Below, one piece after another: positions 32,804 through 45,545 of a DNA stretch of 64,000 nucleotides; within the stretch, counting starts at the first letter, position 1, and the number at the start of each line of letters is the position of its first letter. Position numbers and translations under genes: made by a program. Under the pieces are notes generated by a model. It saw only the letters and a program-made list of their open reading frames with translations, was not told the DNA's origin and did no database searches. Source of the DNA: Euphorbia lathyris (taxonomy: Eukaryota > Streptophyta > Magnoliopsida > Malpighiales > Euphorbiaceae); the NCBI RefSeq assembly GCF_963576675.1, contig NC_088911.1:130141929-130205928 (forward strand), written 5' to 3'.

Positions 32804-33787
32804 AGTGATTCATTTCAGAATTGAAAGAGTTGGAAAAGTTAGAGAAATTAGAGAAAAGAGTTGTTATGTTGAGTTTCTGATTCAGAAAAGAATCAGAAAG
32901 TTAGAGTTCATTTCTGTAAGCAATCGTGTTGTACACGAGTTGTATTTAGACTAGTTATAAACACAGAATTAGTTTAGTTTTCATTCTGGTAGTGGACTGA
33001 CCAGTCTCTATTCCGAAGATCCAGCGAGAAGAAGTGACGGCTGAAGCGCATGAGGTTTGACGCACCTACGGAGTTTGAGAGAAAGATTGACGACTCATAT
33101 CTCAAAGTTTTCGTTACAATGCTATCCAAGTTTCTACTTCTTTGTTAACTTGTGAAAATTCACATTTCATTAATGATATACTTATTTATTCAATACATTC
33201 TTTCTGTTGTTATTTTGAAATTGTTCTGACAAAATGATTTTCAAAATGATAAATTGGTGTTTTTATTAAAACGTTCTATTTCCATCTTATTCATATAAGA
33301 ACTTTGTTGAACACTTAACAGATTTAGTTTTTATGGATGATATGATCGCTGATTGCGGCTTATCAAACCTAAAATGCTAGTTTGATTAAGGTAGCAATCT
33401 ACTCTGATCCAGAGAGATTTCTACGGTTCAAAGCCATTTAATTGAGTAAATTGATATATTGTTTCATGCCCATAATCTCACAAAGTTAAAGTTGTTTACT
33501 TTGCTTAATGAAAATAAAGATCTATTTTATTCCCACTACGGAAGTATCTGTTTTGTAATCAAAATTCCAAAACGGAATTGTCTTCTAAACTTGATATAAT
33601 CTTTCTATCTAATCCTAATTTACCAAAACCTATTCAATCAACTAAAACATTTATCTTTTATTAAACCTAAACATATGATTAAACCGAATTAAATAAAGTT
33701 TAGTTAAAAAGCGTTCCCTGTGGGTTCGATATCTTTTATTACTACAAGCGTATATCGTGCACTTGCGGAAATCGCTCAACAAGTTTT

Positions 33788-33806
33788 TGGCGTTGTTGTC
33801 GGGGAA
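33788..33806 (+). other. Primer binding site of ATH-1 (degenerate tRNA-Asp type)
   Basis: TGGCGTTGTTGTCGGGGAA lies six bases inside the LTR, as in NA-1. It differs from the NA-1 primer site by C to T changes. Confidence 0.7.
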
Positions 33807-33964
33807 CGCCAAAATTTTAAATTTTTCGTGTTTTATTTCGAATCTAGGTTTAAACATACTTAATCTAACTTTTATAATTTAAAAGTTTTCATATACTAAT
33901 TTATTTGTTTATTTATCAAATTCTGTTTTGTAGGTAGTTTCGGTTCGTGCAAGGTTTCAGGTTC

Positions 33965-36900
33965 ATGCGCAGTTCTCGAAATTCAGGCATTGCACCAGAC
34001 CCTATAGACTTAGAAATTGAGAAAACCCTTAGGAAGAACAAGAAAAACAAGAAAAACAAAAATAAGACCCCAGTAAAAACACATACTGAGCCAGAAAAAA
34101 TGGCAGACCCACCAACACTTATAGAATACGCTAGGCCAGGTGTGGCCGGTGTAACCAATAGTATCGTTAGACCCAGAATCACCGCAAATCAATTTGAAGT
34201 TAAGCCAGCCTTGATTAATATGTTACAAAATAATGTAACATTTTATGGGTTACCTAACGAAAATCCTAACACCCACTTAACAAATTTCCTTGAAATTTGT
34301 GACACTTTTAAAATCCCAGATGTGACTGCAGAAGCAATCAAACTTCGACTCTTTCCTTTCACTTTGAAGGATAGAGCCAAAGAATGGTTAACTTCTATGC
34401 CAGCCGCAACTTTTGCCACTTGGGAACAATTAGCACAAGCATTTTTATCTAAATATTTTCCTTTAGCAAAAACCGCAAGAGTCATAAAGGAGTTAACATC
34501 TTTTTCTCAAAATGATAATGAGACTCTTTATGAAACTTAGGAACGTTTTAAAGAACTTCAACGTTTATGCCCACACCACCAATTACCCACTAAACTTTTA
34601 ATGCAAACATTTTACAATGGACTTAATCCTACAACTAGAGGTTCATTAGATGCTATGTCGGGAGGGTTATTTATGAAGAAAACATCAGCCCAAGCAAGAG
34701 AACTTTTGGAGGAAATGGCAATCAACAGCAGTATGTGGCCCGCGGAGCGAGGACATGTGCCGTTAGCAAAACCATCATCCTCAACCACATCATCAGTTAA
34801 AGGTATAGTTGAACTTGATCCAGTCGCAATGCTACAAGCCCAATTTTCTGCTTTATCGCACAAAATTGATAAGTTTATGGCACCGCGCGATACCAATGGT
34901 AATCCAATCCAAACGGATGTGGACTACGAAAATATGAGTGAGATTGAACAGGTAAATTTTGTCCAAGGGCAAAACCAAACTAATAATCCTTATTCTAATA
35001 CTTATAATTCTGGATGGAGGAATCATCCTAACTTTAACTGGAAAGACAACAGTAACAATAATAGTAGTGCTAATCAAAATCGTACCACTGATTATCAAAA
35101 TCAGTCAAGAGATACGATTAGCACTTTATCTTCTAAAATCGACAAGTTTATAGATGCTATCAGTGGAAAAATAAGTAATCACGACGATGGTTTTAAACGG
35201 ATCGAAAATAAATTCGATCAGCTTATTAAAAACCACTCATCTAGCATCCATAATTTGGAGGTTCAAATTGGTCAACTTGCTAAATCAATTCCATCCCGAA
35301 AAGAGGGAAGTCTTCCCAGCCACACGGAAGAAAATCCGAAAGAGCAGGTGAAGGCTATCACTCTTCGTTCAGGGAAAAATTATCAAGGACCTGAAATGCC
35401 CAAAGATGCAATATTACCAGGAACTGATTTACCAAAGTCCAAAAAAGATATCTTAATCACAAATAATTCACCATTTGACACAGGTACTAAAACTTTTGTA
35501 CCCAAACCACCTTTTCCGCACAAAGTCCGAAATAAGGACTATGATAAACAGCTTTTAACGTTTTTGGATAAACTGAAAAATTTGCATATCAATTTGACGT
35601 TTATGGATGCAATCACACAAATTCCTAACTATGGTAAGTTTTTAAAGGATTTGATTTCAAAGAAAATCAGTTGGGAAGGAATTTCATCCATTTCGTTAAC
35701 AGAAGACTGTAGTTCAATAGTATCAAGTAATTTTCCTACTAAACTCAAAGATCCCGGATGTTTTACTATTCCGTGTAAGTTGGGAGATATTGAATTCCCA
35801 AGTTGTCTTTGTGATTTAGGAGCAAGTATAAACTTAATGCCATTGTCTATCTTTAACAAGTTAGGTTTAGAAGAAGATATCAAACGTACCAATATGGTTT
35901 TGCAATTAGCGGATCAAACCACTAAAAGGCCATATGGTATAATTGAAGATGTTTTAGTCAAAGTCCATAAATTTATTTTTCCTACCGATTTTGTTATATT
36001 AGACTTTCCATATGATGTAAATTGTCCTTTAATTTTTGGTAGACCATTTATGAACACAGGACGCGCTCTAGTAGATGTGTCGGAAGGGAAGGTAGTTTTA
36101 AGAATAGGAGAAGATAAGGTCGAGTTTAACATGAACAAAGCGATGAAATACCCTATGGAGGAATTCACTTGTATGAAACTTGATTTAGTCGAGGAATGTG
36201 TTAATGATATAATTCAACGTGAAGAAATAATTGAACCTATAGTAAATGAGGAATTAGATGATAAGGACCCAGAGCCTTTGATTAGAAAAGATGGACCAGT
36301 TCCGCCTTCAATTGTAACGCCCCCTAAATTAGAACTTAAAGAGTTACCCAGTCATTTGAGGTACGCTTTCTTAGGCGAAGGCGATTCTCTACCTATAATT
36401 ATTTCTAACAAATTAACAAGCGATCAAGAAGAAAAATTGAAAGAAGTTGTTAGAAATAGGATAGGAAGTATGGGATGGAAAATTTCAGACTTAAAAGGAA
36501 TTAATCCTAGTATAGTAATGCATAGAATTCATTTAGAAGAAGATAAGCCACCTAAAGCGGATAGGCAAAGACGCTTAAATCCGAACATGAAAGAAGTAGT
36601 AAAAAATGAGATTACTAAACTTTTAGACAATGGAATCATTTATCCGATCTCGGATAGTGAATGGGTTAGTCCAATCCATTGTGTACCTAAAAAGGGAGGC
36701 ATAACTGTTGTAAGAAATGATGAAGGTGAACTTATACCTACACGAACCACAACCGGTTGGAGGGTTTGTATAGACTATAGGAACCTAAACAAAGCAACCA
36801 GGAAAGATCATTTTCCTCTACCTTTCATTGATCAAATGATCGAAAGGATAGCCGGTCATGCATTTTACTATTTTCTTGACGGTTATTCCGGATTCTTTCA

Positions 36901-39295
36901 AATTTATATTTACCCGGATGACCAAGATAAAACAACCTTCACATGTCCTTACGGAACATTTGCATATAGGAGAATGCCTTTTGGTTTATGTAATGCACCA
37001 GCAACTTTCCAACGATGTATGACAACAATATTTAATGACTTCATTGAAGACATAATGGAAGTTTTCATGGATGATTTTTCAGTTTATGGAGATTCTTTCA
37101 ATACATGTTTACAGAACTTAGATAAAGTATTGTCTAGATGTGAGGAAACGAATTTAGTCTTAAATTGGGAAAAATGTCATTTCATGGTAGACGAAGGAAT
37201 TGTTTTAGGTCATAAAATTTCTGAAAAAGGTTTAGAAGTGGATAGAGCGAAGACTTCAGTTATAGAAAAATTACCCCCACCAACCACTGTTAAGGGAGTA
37301 AGATCATTTTTAGGTCATGCAGGTTTTTACAGACGGTTTATAAAGAATTTTTCTATAATTTCCAAACCACTTACTAATTTGCTTATGAAGGATTCAACTT
37401 TTGATTTTAATAAAGATTGTTTACAAGCTTTCAATACTTTGAAAACGGCTTTAGTCAGTACACCAATAATATCAAAACCAGATTGGAATCTACCTTTCGA
37501 AATTATGTGTGATGCGAGTGACTTAGCTGTAGGATGTGTATTAGGTCAAAGGAAGGATAAGAAACTTCATGTTATATATTATGCGAGTCACACATTGTCC
37601 GGTGCACAACTAAATTACACCACCACTGAAAAAGAAATGTTAGCAGTAGTTTTTGCATGCGATAAATTCCGATCTTATTTATTAGGATCTAAAGTTATCA
37701 TTTATACTGATCATGCAGCTTTACGATATTTATTTGCTAAGAAAGATGCAAAACCAAGTCTTATTAGATGGGTTTTACTATTGCAAGAATTTGACATTGA
37801 GATTAAAGACAAAAAGGGAGTTGAAAACCTTGTCACCGATCATCTGTCAAGACTTGAGGATGAAAATGGTCCCATCGGTGAAACATCAGGCATTCGAGAT
37901 GATTTCCCCGATGAACATCTCATGCAATTACAAAGTGTCATAACTCCATGGTATGCGGATATAGCCAATTACTTAGCTGCACATGTTGTGCCAGATGGAT
38001 TGACTTCTCAGCAAAAGAAGAAATTCTTTTCAGAAGTTAAGAAATATTTTTGGGAAGATCCATTCTTGTTCAAAACATGTGGCGATGGAATATTCAGGAG
38101 ATGTGTTAGTGAGTTCGAACAAGAGTCTATAATGATAGAATGTCATGCTATTGCTTACGGAGGTCATAATAGCGTAAGCAAAACAGCAGCTAGAATACTT
38201 GAATGCGGATTCTTTTGGCCTACTCTATTTAAAAATGTCCGTTCATTTATTATCCGATGTGATAAATGTCAAAGAACGGGGAATATAGGAAGGAAAGATG
38301 AGATGCCTCTTACGAACATATTGGAAGTTGAAATCTTCGATGTGTGGGGTATTGATTTCATGGGTCCTTTTCCTCATTCTTTTGGCAAAAATTATATATT
38401 AGTAGCCGTCGATTATGTTTCAAAGAGGGTTGAAGCAATTGCAACCCCGAAAAATGATTCTAAAGTAGTTGTTAAGTTTTTAAATTCAATATTCTGTCGA
38501 TTTGGAGTTCCTAGAGTTATGGTAAGCGACGGTGGTACTCACTTCGTAAATAGAGCTTTTGAGTCACTTATGAAAAAATACAGAGTACACCATCGTATAT
38601 CTACACCGTACCATCCTCAAACGAATGGTCAAGCAGAAATTTCGAATAGAGAACTCAAATGGATACTTGAGAAAACAGTTTCGTCTTCTAGAAGAGACTG
38701 GGCACATAAACTTGACGATGCACTATGGGCATACCGTACTGCATTTAAAACACCTATCGAGATGACACCTTATAGATTAGTCTATGGTAAAGCTTGTCAT
38801 TTGCCGGTTGAATTAGAACATAAAGCATATTGGGCTATAAAAACCCTTAATTATGATTTGCAAAGCGCAGGGAAAAAGCGTTTGTTTGACTTAAACGAGT
38901 TGGATGAATTACGCTATTTGTCCTACGAAAATGCAAGCATTTATAAAGAGAAAATTAAAAAGTGGCATGATGCCAAAATCAAAATTAAAACCTTTAATGT
39001 TGGAGATAAGGTTTTACTTTTCAGTTCTAGATTAAAATTATTTCCAGGTAAGCTAAAATCTAGATGGACTGGACCATTTTTGGTTGTTCAAACATTTGAT
39101 TACGGAACATTGGAGCTAGAAAAGTCTAATGGCAACCGATTCAAGGTCAATGGTAATCGTTGCAAAATTTATTATGACGGAGCTCCAATTCAAGCAATTG
39201 AATTCGTGGATAAATTTAAAAAAAAAAGGTTAATTTCTTTGATTTTCATGTTTTTAATTTTATTCGTTTTTTTTATGTTTTTGTTTTCCTTTTAA
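33965..39295 (+). pseudogene. ATH-1 gag-pol polyprotein (one in-frame TAG)
   Basis: The ATG at 33965 opens a frame of about 1,776 codons broken only by TAG at 34538-34540, where Trp is usual (a G to A change). Capsid domain: FYGLPNENPNTHL, AKEWLTSMP, FLSKYFPLAKT. After it comes an Asn-rich segment and [10 protein letters not shown]. Protease has [12 protein letters not shown] has [48 protein letters not shown] and the active site [10 protein letters not shown]. RNase H has [15 protein letters not shown] and [10 protein letters not shown]. Integrase has [13 protein letters not shown], Asp in GIDFMGPF, Asp in VSDGGTHF, Glu in GQAEISNRE, and a C-terminal domain ([13 protein letters not shown]). 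The last 20 residues, after a Lys run, are almost all hydrophobic, which is unusual. Confidence 0.92.
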
Positions 39296-39782
39296 TTTAT
39301 CAATTTTTTTAATTAATTTTACTTTGATTTTAATTTTATTTTTATTTTTATATATTTATCATTAAGTCAAAATGAGTTTTATTCACATTAAAATTTTAAT
39401 TTAGTCATGTTTTGAAATTTTCATTAAGTGTTAAGTGTTATTGAGAAACTATATGTGCAGAAATCTCAATTGAGATTTTCTATGTTTCAGAATTTGAAAA
39501 TCTCAGTTGAGATTCCGAGAATCTCAGTTGAGAGATTTTCTGTCTTTTTATATTTAAAATAATTGTGAGGGTTTATAGTATTCTTTCTTTACATTTTCTG
39601 TCAGTTAAAATCAAAGAGGTATCACTTTGACACCTATTTCTTTCTAACAGACATAACCTTTCACTTATAGTTCTTATATATTCCTGTAGGACCAGACTTC
39701 TTCCATTTCACTTCATCTTTCTAAATTTCTTTCTCTAGATCTCAAATCCTACAGACTTCATTTTTCTTTTTCCATCACAGAC
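39296..39782 (+). other. ATH-1 spacer before first extra ORF, with palindromes at 39461-39530
   Basis: AT-rich and gene-free. AAATCTCAATTGAGATTT (39461-39478, a perfect palindrome), AATCTCAGTTGAGATT (39499-39514) and a third variant to about 39537 form a cassette about 250-320 bp before the ATG at 39783. A TATA-like TTATATATTCC lies near 39674. Confidence 0.7.
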
Positions 39783-40712
39783 ATGACTAAGTCTTTGAAG
39801 AACATTCAAAAACACAATTCTTCTCCAAAAAGGTAAGAAGATATCTCTGATAGATATGGTGCATGGTTTCCCATTTATAACCATGATGAGGGGAAACGTT
39901 TTCTGAAATTCAGATATGCTCAATTCTTTGGCATGATGTATCTGGACGAGTTTTTGAACGAGGAACTCGGGATAAGCGAAGCAATTGATCGCTATCTGAC
40001 TAATTTGGGTTGGACCAAATTTGTTCATATGAAATTTCCTATTATTGGAAATTGGGTATTGGAATTTTTCTCCACCGTTCGATTCGTCAACAAGAGACGT
40101 GTTCGTCTCAGTTTTCATTGTGAGGGGCAGGTATTTACCTTTGGCTATCCAGAACTTCATAATTGGTTTGGATTTCCACCCCGAGACACAACTCAACACC
40201 ATCCTGGAAGGGATATGACTTTTAGAGACATATGGAGGATGCTAACAGGATTTAGGCAGTTCAATCCACGTCTTGCCTTCAACAAATCCATTAATTCAAA
40301 TTCCATGCTGTATCTGCATAAGTTCCTCTGTCACAGCCTTTTTGGTCGAGTCAGTAGCAATATTGTGAAAGATACTGATCTTTATGTGTTGGGTGACATT
40401 TTCCAAGCTAACACTGTGAACTCCTCAAAGATTTTAATGGAGGGGTTAGTTGCTGCTTCCCGTTCAAAGAAACGGAAGATTGGATTCGCCAACATCATTT
40501 GTGGAATCATATTAGGAGCCAAGGGAACCATTTCTGTTCCTTGGACTGATACAGAACCATACCCGATTTTAGACTACGAGTTCTTGGAGAACGAGGGACT
40601 TGTTAAACGAGTTTTCCGTTCTGGTCCAACATTCATTTCTGCACCAGAGAGGCAAGTCTTCATTCGAAAGAAGATAAAAAGGGCCAATGCACGTCGTCTG
40701 TCTTCTAGTTAG
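39783..40712 (+). pseudogene. ATH-1 first extra ORF, ATHILA ORF-1-like
   Basis: The ATG at 39783 opens a frame interrupted by TAA at 39834 and then open to 40712, about 310 codons in all. Motifs fit the plant ATHILA ORF-1 family (PF03078, named from memory): YLTNLGWTKFVHMKFPI, VLEFFSTVRF, HNWFGFPPRD, then LHKFLCHSLFGRVSSN and NIICGIILGAKG. The TAA lies within AAAAGGTAAGA, which also looks like a 5' splice donor, but the frame continues unbroken after it. The C terminus is basic (RKKIKRANARR). Position after gag-pol matches the envelope-like ORF slot of Athila elements, but no signal peptide or membrane segment is visible. Confidence 0.75.
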
Positions 40713-41375
40713 GGATATATATATAGATTTTATGTGTTTCTGTTTGTTGTTTTTAATATATACGAGTGCTTGTTTGTCAATTATGTTTTTGTAATGTTTG
40801 TATATAGATGTATATTGTGGTATTGTTTACCAAAGATAAATAAAAATGCATTAATTCTTTTGTTTATTTCTTTTCTTCTAAGGAACAACCTTTGGTTTTC
40901 CTTTAATTTAATGTTTTAGTTTTGTTTATCTTAGTTTCAGGGATTAATGTTCACATTTTGGTACTTAATTTTAAAGAGGAATTGGTTTCGAAGTGTTAAA
41001 ATCATTAAAAACAGTCCCAATTTTACCCAGATTTTTCAGAATCTCAGTTGAGATTTTGAAAATCTCAGTCGCGACTTGCGACTTACAGTCACGGGATTTG
41101 GGCGAAATTTTGGCTCTTTTTCCTATTCCTACTCTATTTACTACCTATTCAACTATCCTAATCAGTACCTATTACTTACACCTATTTATACCACCTATTT
41201 TTACACCAATCACCAATCTTTTCTCTTCCCAATATCAAGATTCACTCATCTTCCCCATAAATTTTTACCCTATTCATCTTCTTCTTCCTCAATTCATCAC
41301 CATTATCTTTCATTCTACCTTCATCTTTTCAAATTTTCTTCATCTATTTCACCCAAATTTCATAAACCAAACACT
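40713..41375 (+). other. ATH-1 spacer before second extra ORF, with palindromes at 41040-41075
   Basis: AT-rich, with no gene. AATCTCAGTTGAGATT (41040-41055) and AATCTCAGTCGCGAC (41061-41075) repeat the LTR hairpin motif about 300 bp before the ATG at 41376. A TATA-like TATTTATACC lies near 41186. The 5' untranslated part is pyrimidine-rich. Confidence 0.65.
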
Positions 41376-42566
41376 ATGCCTAGACAAAAGACCGTTGCAA
41401 ACAAAACCAAAGCCACCGAGATTAATAGATTACGGGTTCAATATGGAGCGCCATTCGATATCACGTCGGAAGCCAAAGGATGCCTATATCGCCGATTTTC
41501 TAATGTCCTAGTAGAGTTTGTGGACATGACTTTTCTTGATACCGATATGGTAAATACTCTTTCTTTTACCGAGCGTATTGATGAATTTCTTACCATTCTT
41601 GGTTGGAAACGATTTGCTAGTATGCGTTTTCCTAGTCTTAAAACGCATATTATTGAGTTTTTGGTTACTCTAACCTATGACAAAAAGAAAGGAGTTATTT
41701 CTTTTCGGAGTGATGGAGTCCGTTATAATGTTAATTATGCGGCCATGAACCGTTGGTTTGGTTTTCCTACTCGAAATTTCTATTCAAAGCCGAAGCCTTT
41801 TGATTCCAACGCGGTTTAGAATTCTTTAACCGGTTTAGATGCTTTTCATCCTAAGAATACATCTAGCAAGCTAATTAAGGATGATTGTGTATTCTTCTTT
41901 CACAAGTTTTTATCATTCTCCTTATTTGGTCGGGTTGAAAGTTCTAAGGTGCAAGTTCGTGATTTGGTTGTGTTTGATGCTATTTTAAGGGTTTGACAAT
42001 TGATAGTATTGAAATGATATTTACTAATTTGGTTCAAGCTTCCAAGTCCCGCAATAAGCAAGTGCCTATGGGTAATTTAATTACCGGCATTGTTTTGTGC
42101 GCTCGAGGTGAATTAGCGGATTATCAAAATATGTCTCATGTTGGTTTACCATCATTGGATCTCACGGCACTTCAAAGGGCCAATTTATTGAAGAAAATGG
42201 GACCACCCGCCTTTATCTCTTATGCGGATCGCACAAGGCGTGTTTTTGCTACCATGGGTAGTGAAGCATCGGGTTCATAAGGTTTAGGTGCCCAAGATGA
42301 TGATGAGGAGGATGAAGAGGAGTTTGATGAAGAAGAGGAGGAGGAGGAGAATGTTGATGCCAATGCACCGAGCAAGCAAATGTGGAACCAAATGAAGAGG
42401 AACAAGTTGGATGGCAACGTGTTTTGACACAAATGAACGAGCATAACCGTAACATGAATTTGTGGTTAGATGAAGTCGTTGCCAATAATGCCGAAATGAG
42501 TTCAAGGATCACTACATTGAGTCGTGAGCACAAGTCTACTCGTCGCCGGATGCTCTCTTTCTTCTG
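41376..42566 (+). pseudogene. ATH-1 second extra ORF, ATHILA ORF-1-like
   Basis: The ATG at 41376 (MPRQKTVANK) opens a frame broken by TAG at 41817, a frameshift near 41994 and TAA at 42278. Domains parallel the first extra ORF: FLTILGWKRFASMRFPS, IIEFLVTLTY, NRWFGFPTRN, FFHKFLSFSLFGRVESS, MGNLITGIVLCARGE. It has an extra tail, very acidic (DDDEEDEEEFDEEEEEEE) then helical, that the first ORF lacks but the NA-2 ORF has in acidic form. It is a diverged paralogue rather than a recent tandem copy, judging from the low similarity by eye. Confidence 0.75.
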
Positions 42567-44027
42567 ACGCCAAGGAGTTGAGACTACACCTTCTCCACCA
42601 CCATCACCTTGATAGGTTTTATCGTTTCTCTCTTAAACTCATTTTCGTTATTATTTTGCTTATTTGGTTTAGTACAATCTTTTTAATTAAGTTTGGTACA
42701 ATTATTATTATTAATGTTTGAATGTTATGGTACTATATTTTCATTTCTAATTCGTATGGTTTATTTCGTACTATTTTTCGTGTTTTATCGCTTTTTGCAC
42801 CAATGAGGACATGGTCCAAATTAAGTGTGGGAGGAGGTATTTCATATCTATTTTATTTTTAAGTACGAATGAATGCAACGAATGAGAATGAATGCTATTT
42901 ATTTAAGTATAAATGCATGTTATTAAATTTTTAAGTAAAGTATAATATGCAACATTTTCAAAACCAAATGCAACATTTTTTGCAACACCTTTTCAAAAAT
43001 AATAGAAATTTTTCATAAAGGATAAATTTTCGTTAAAAGTAAAAATTTCATATGTTTTCAAACAATTTAACTTTCAAAATAATGTTAAGCATATTTTAAG
43101 GTTATCATTATTGATAGAAATAATATTTCTATACGGGCTATATTTTTACAAATATTTTTACAAATCTCCGATACGATTTTATCAAAAACGTCTCGAGTGA
43201 ATGTATATAAGTAAAAAATTCTTTAGTTTCAAATCTCTATTTTATATCATGAATTCATGATAAATATAAATCTTATTTTCAATTTTCAATTAGGTTTATA
43301 GGAATAAATCGAACTAACAACTTTAGCTTTTTAGCTCGATATTATTTTTGGTCTTACATTAAAAACCAATTGAAGTTTTTAAGGAAACTTTAGCCATAAT
43401 ACATGTTGAATTTCAAGTCAATATAGGATGAATGTGCTATTTTTCTTTCCCAATTTTATTTTCATATTAATTAAATCAAGTAGTCGTATTCTTAACTTTT
43501 GGCCACAATTGAGACCAACCTTATCACAATCGAGGTATGAAAGGAACGATATAAAAATTAAAGCAAAATTAAACGTGTTTTAAGTTTTAAGTAACGATTG
43601 CGTCCACCCATGGCATGGTCGGTACCTCTTGAACGAACACGAAATCAAATGCGTATAAAGTTACGATCGAGACTACCCTTATCTTGGGCGTAACTAAAGC
43701 AAATATATTAAACCTAAGTCCTTAAATGAATTCATAGTTTAGGTTTGGGAAAATAAATTTTGTGCTTAGAAATGCCTTGAGACGAAAGATTCAAAAACAT
43801 GCGTGCTTACACCGTCCCGAATACTTCAATACAAAAATTGAAATACAAGACGAATGATATATCTCTTTTAAACAAGCTAGTTTGATACTTTGCGTATAAA
43901 TTTACCATGAAAAGTTTATCTTTCGGTTTAACTAATTCAAAAAGAGGAATATATGGATATATGTTCTATTTATAAAGAGATTGATTAAAGAATAAATTCA
44001 GTGAAATTTTGCTCGGGACTAGCAAAA
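42567..44027 (+). other. ATH-1 3' non-coding region, with a second polypurine-like tract at 42819-42838
   Basis: About 1.46 kb of AT-rich sequence without a gene. AATTAAGTGTGGGAGGAGG at 42819-42838 resembles the terminal polypurine tract (CTTAAGTGTGGGAGTT) and lies about 1.2 kb before the 3' LTR. Confidence 0.6.
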
Positions 44028-44044
44028 GCTTAAGTGTGGGAGTT
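44028..44044 (+). other. ATH-1 polypurine tract
   Basis: GCTTAAGTGTGGGAGTT directly precedes the 3' LTR start TGTTAAGCCC. Confidence 0.82.
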
Positions 44045-45540
44045 TGTTAAGCCCAAAATATACCTAAAATATCATATATAAATACGTTAAATTTACATTG
44101 AAATCGTGTTAATTATATTCATTTGGAATACTTTTACGTCTTTATTTACTTCTTTGATGCAAGGTACCTAAATATTTGGTAAAATCCAAATAGGAGCGAA
44201 AACAGAGCTAAAATGGAGGAAAACCTTAAAAACGTACCGAGAATGCATATCAATCAGAAGAACGCTCGAGGAGGACGAAAAACAGTCGTACGCTAGGGAG
44301 GAACACTCTCTGTCGCGACTGAGATTCTCAAAATCTCAGTCGCGACTTACGAAGTCCAGACCGGGGGAATTCAAATCTCGAAAACTCGCCCCTGTACCCC
44401 CTGTCGCGACTGAGATTTTCAGAATCTCAGTCGCGACAGACACCCCTCCTGCACACTAAACACATGTTAAAATTCGTAAAAACGCGTCTGTTCGTTCGGA
44501 TAAAAGCGACCCTTCACCAGCAGACACGACCCATCATTCACAACCCTTCAACAACTATAAATAAGTGATTCATTTCAGAATTGAAAGAGTTGGAAAAGTT
44601 AGAGAAATTAGAGAAGAGAGTTGTTATGTTGAGTTTCTGATTCAGAAAAGAATCAGAAAGTTAGAGTTCATTTCTGTAAGCAATCGTGTTGTACACGAGT
44701 TGTATTTAGATTAGTTATAAACACAGAATTAGTTTAGTTTTCATTATGGTAGTGGACTGACCAGTCGCTATTCCGAAGATCCAGCGAGAAGAAGTGACGG
44801 CTGAAGCGCATGAGGTTTGACGCACCTACGGAGTTTGAGAGAAAGATTGACGACTCATATCTCAAAGTTTTCGTTACAATGCTATCCAAGTTTCTACTTC
44901 TCTGTTAACTTGTGAAAATTCACATTCATTAATGATATACTCATTTATTCAATACATTATTTCTGTTGTTATTTTGATATTGTTCTAACAAAATGATTTT
45001 CAAAATGATAAATTGGTGTTTTTATTGAAACGTTCTATTTCCATCTTATTCATATAAGAACTTTGTTGAACACTTGACAGATTTAGTTTTTATGGATGAT
45101 ATGATCGCTGATTGCGGCTTATCAAACATAAAATGCTAGTTTGATTAAGGTAGCAATCTACTCCGATCCAGAGAGATTTCTACGGTTCAAAGCCATTTAA
45201 TTGAGTAAATTGATATATTGTTTCATGCCCATAATCTCACAAAGTTAAAGTTGTTTACTTTGCTTAATGAAAATAAAGATCTATTTTATTCCCACTACGG
45301 AAGTATCTTTGTTGTAATCAAAATTCCAAAACGGAATTGTCTTCTAAACTTGATATAATCTTTCTATCTAATCCTAATTTACCAAAACCTATTCAATCAA
45401 CTAAAACGTTTATCTTTTATTAAACCTAAACACGTGATTAAACCGAATTAAATAAAGTGTAGTTAAAAAGCATTCCCTGTGGGTTCGATATCTTTTATTA
45501 CTACAAGCGTATACCGTGCACTTGCGGAAATCGCTCAACA
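44045..45540 (+). repeat. ATH-1 3' LTR
   Basis: 1,496 bp, ending CTCAACA before the CACAC duplication. It has the same hairpins and TATA box as the 5' LTR. Confidence 0.94.
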
Positions 45541-45545
45541 CACAC

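Larger units (their letters stand above)
32284..33781 (+). repeat. ATH-1 5' LTR
   Basis: 1,498 bp. Two hairpins of the type GTCGCGACTGAGATT...AATCTCAGTCGCGAC lie at 32553-32585 and 32642-32678, 118-243 bp upstream of TATAAATA at 32796-32803. The rest is AT-rich. Confidence 0.94.
32284..45540 (+). mobile_element. ATH-1: Athila-like Ty3/gypsy retrotransposon with two extra ORFs
   Basis: LTRs 32284-33781 and 44045-45540 start TGTTAA and end CTCAACA. The 5-bp duplication CACAC (32279-32283, 45541-45545) restores an uninterrupted NA LTR when one copy is removed. Rightward order: degenerate tRNA-Asp primer site, a single gag-pol frame, two ATHILA-type extra ORFs, a long 3' non-coding region and a polypurine tract. 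LTRs differ at about 33 positions by eye (about 98%). One TAG in gag and several breaks in the extra ORFs make it defective, but only slightly. Confidence 0.94.
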
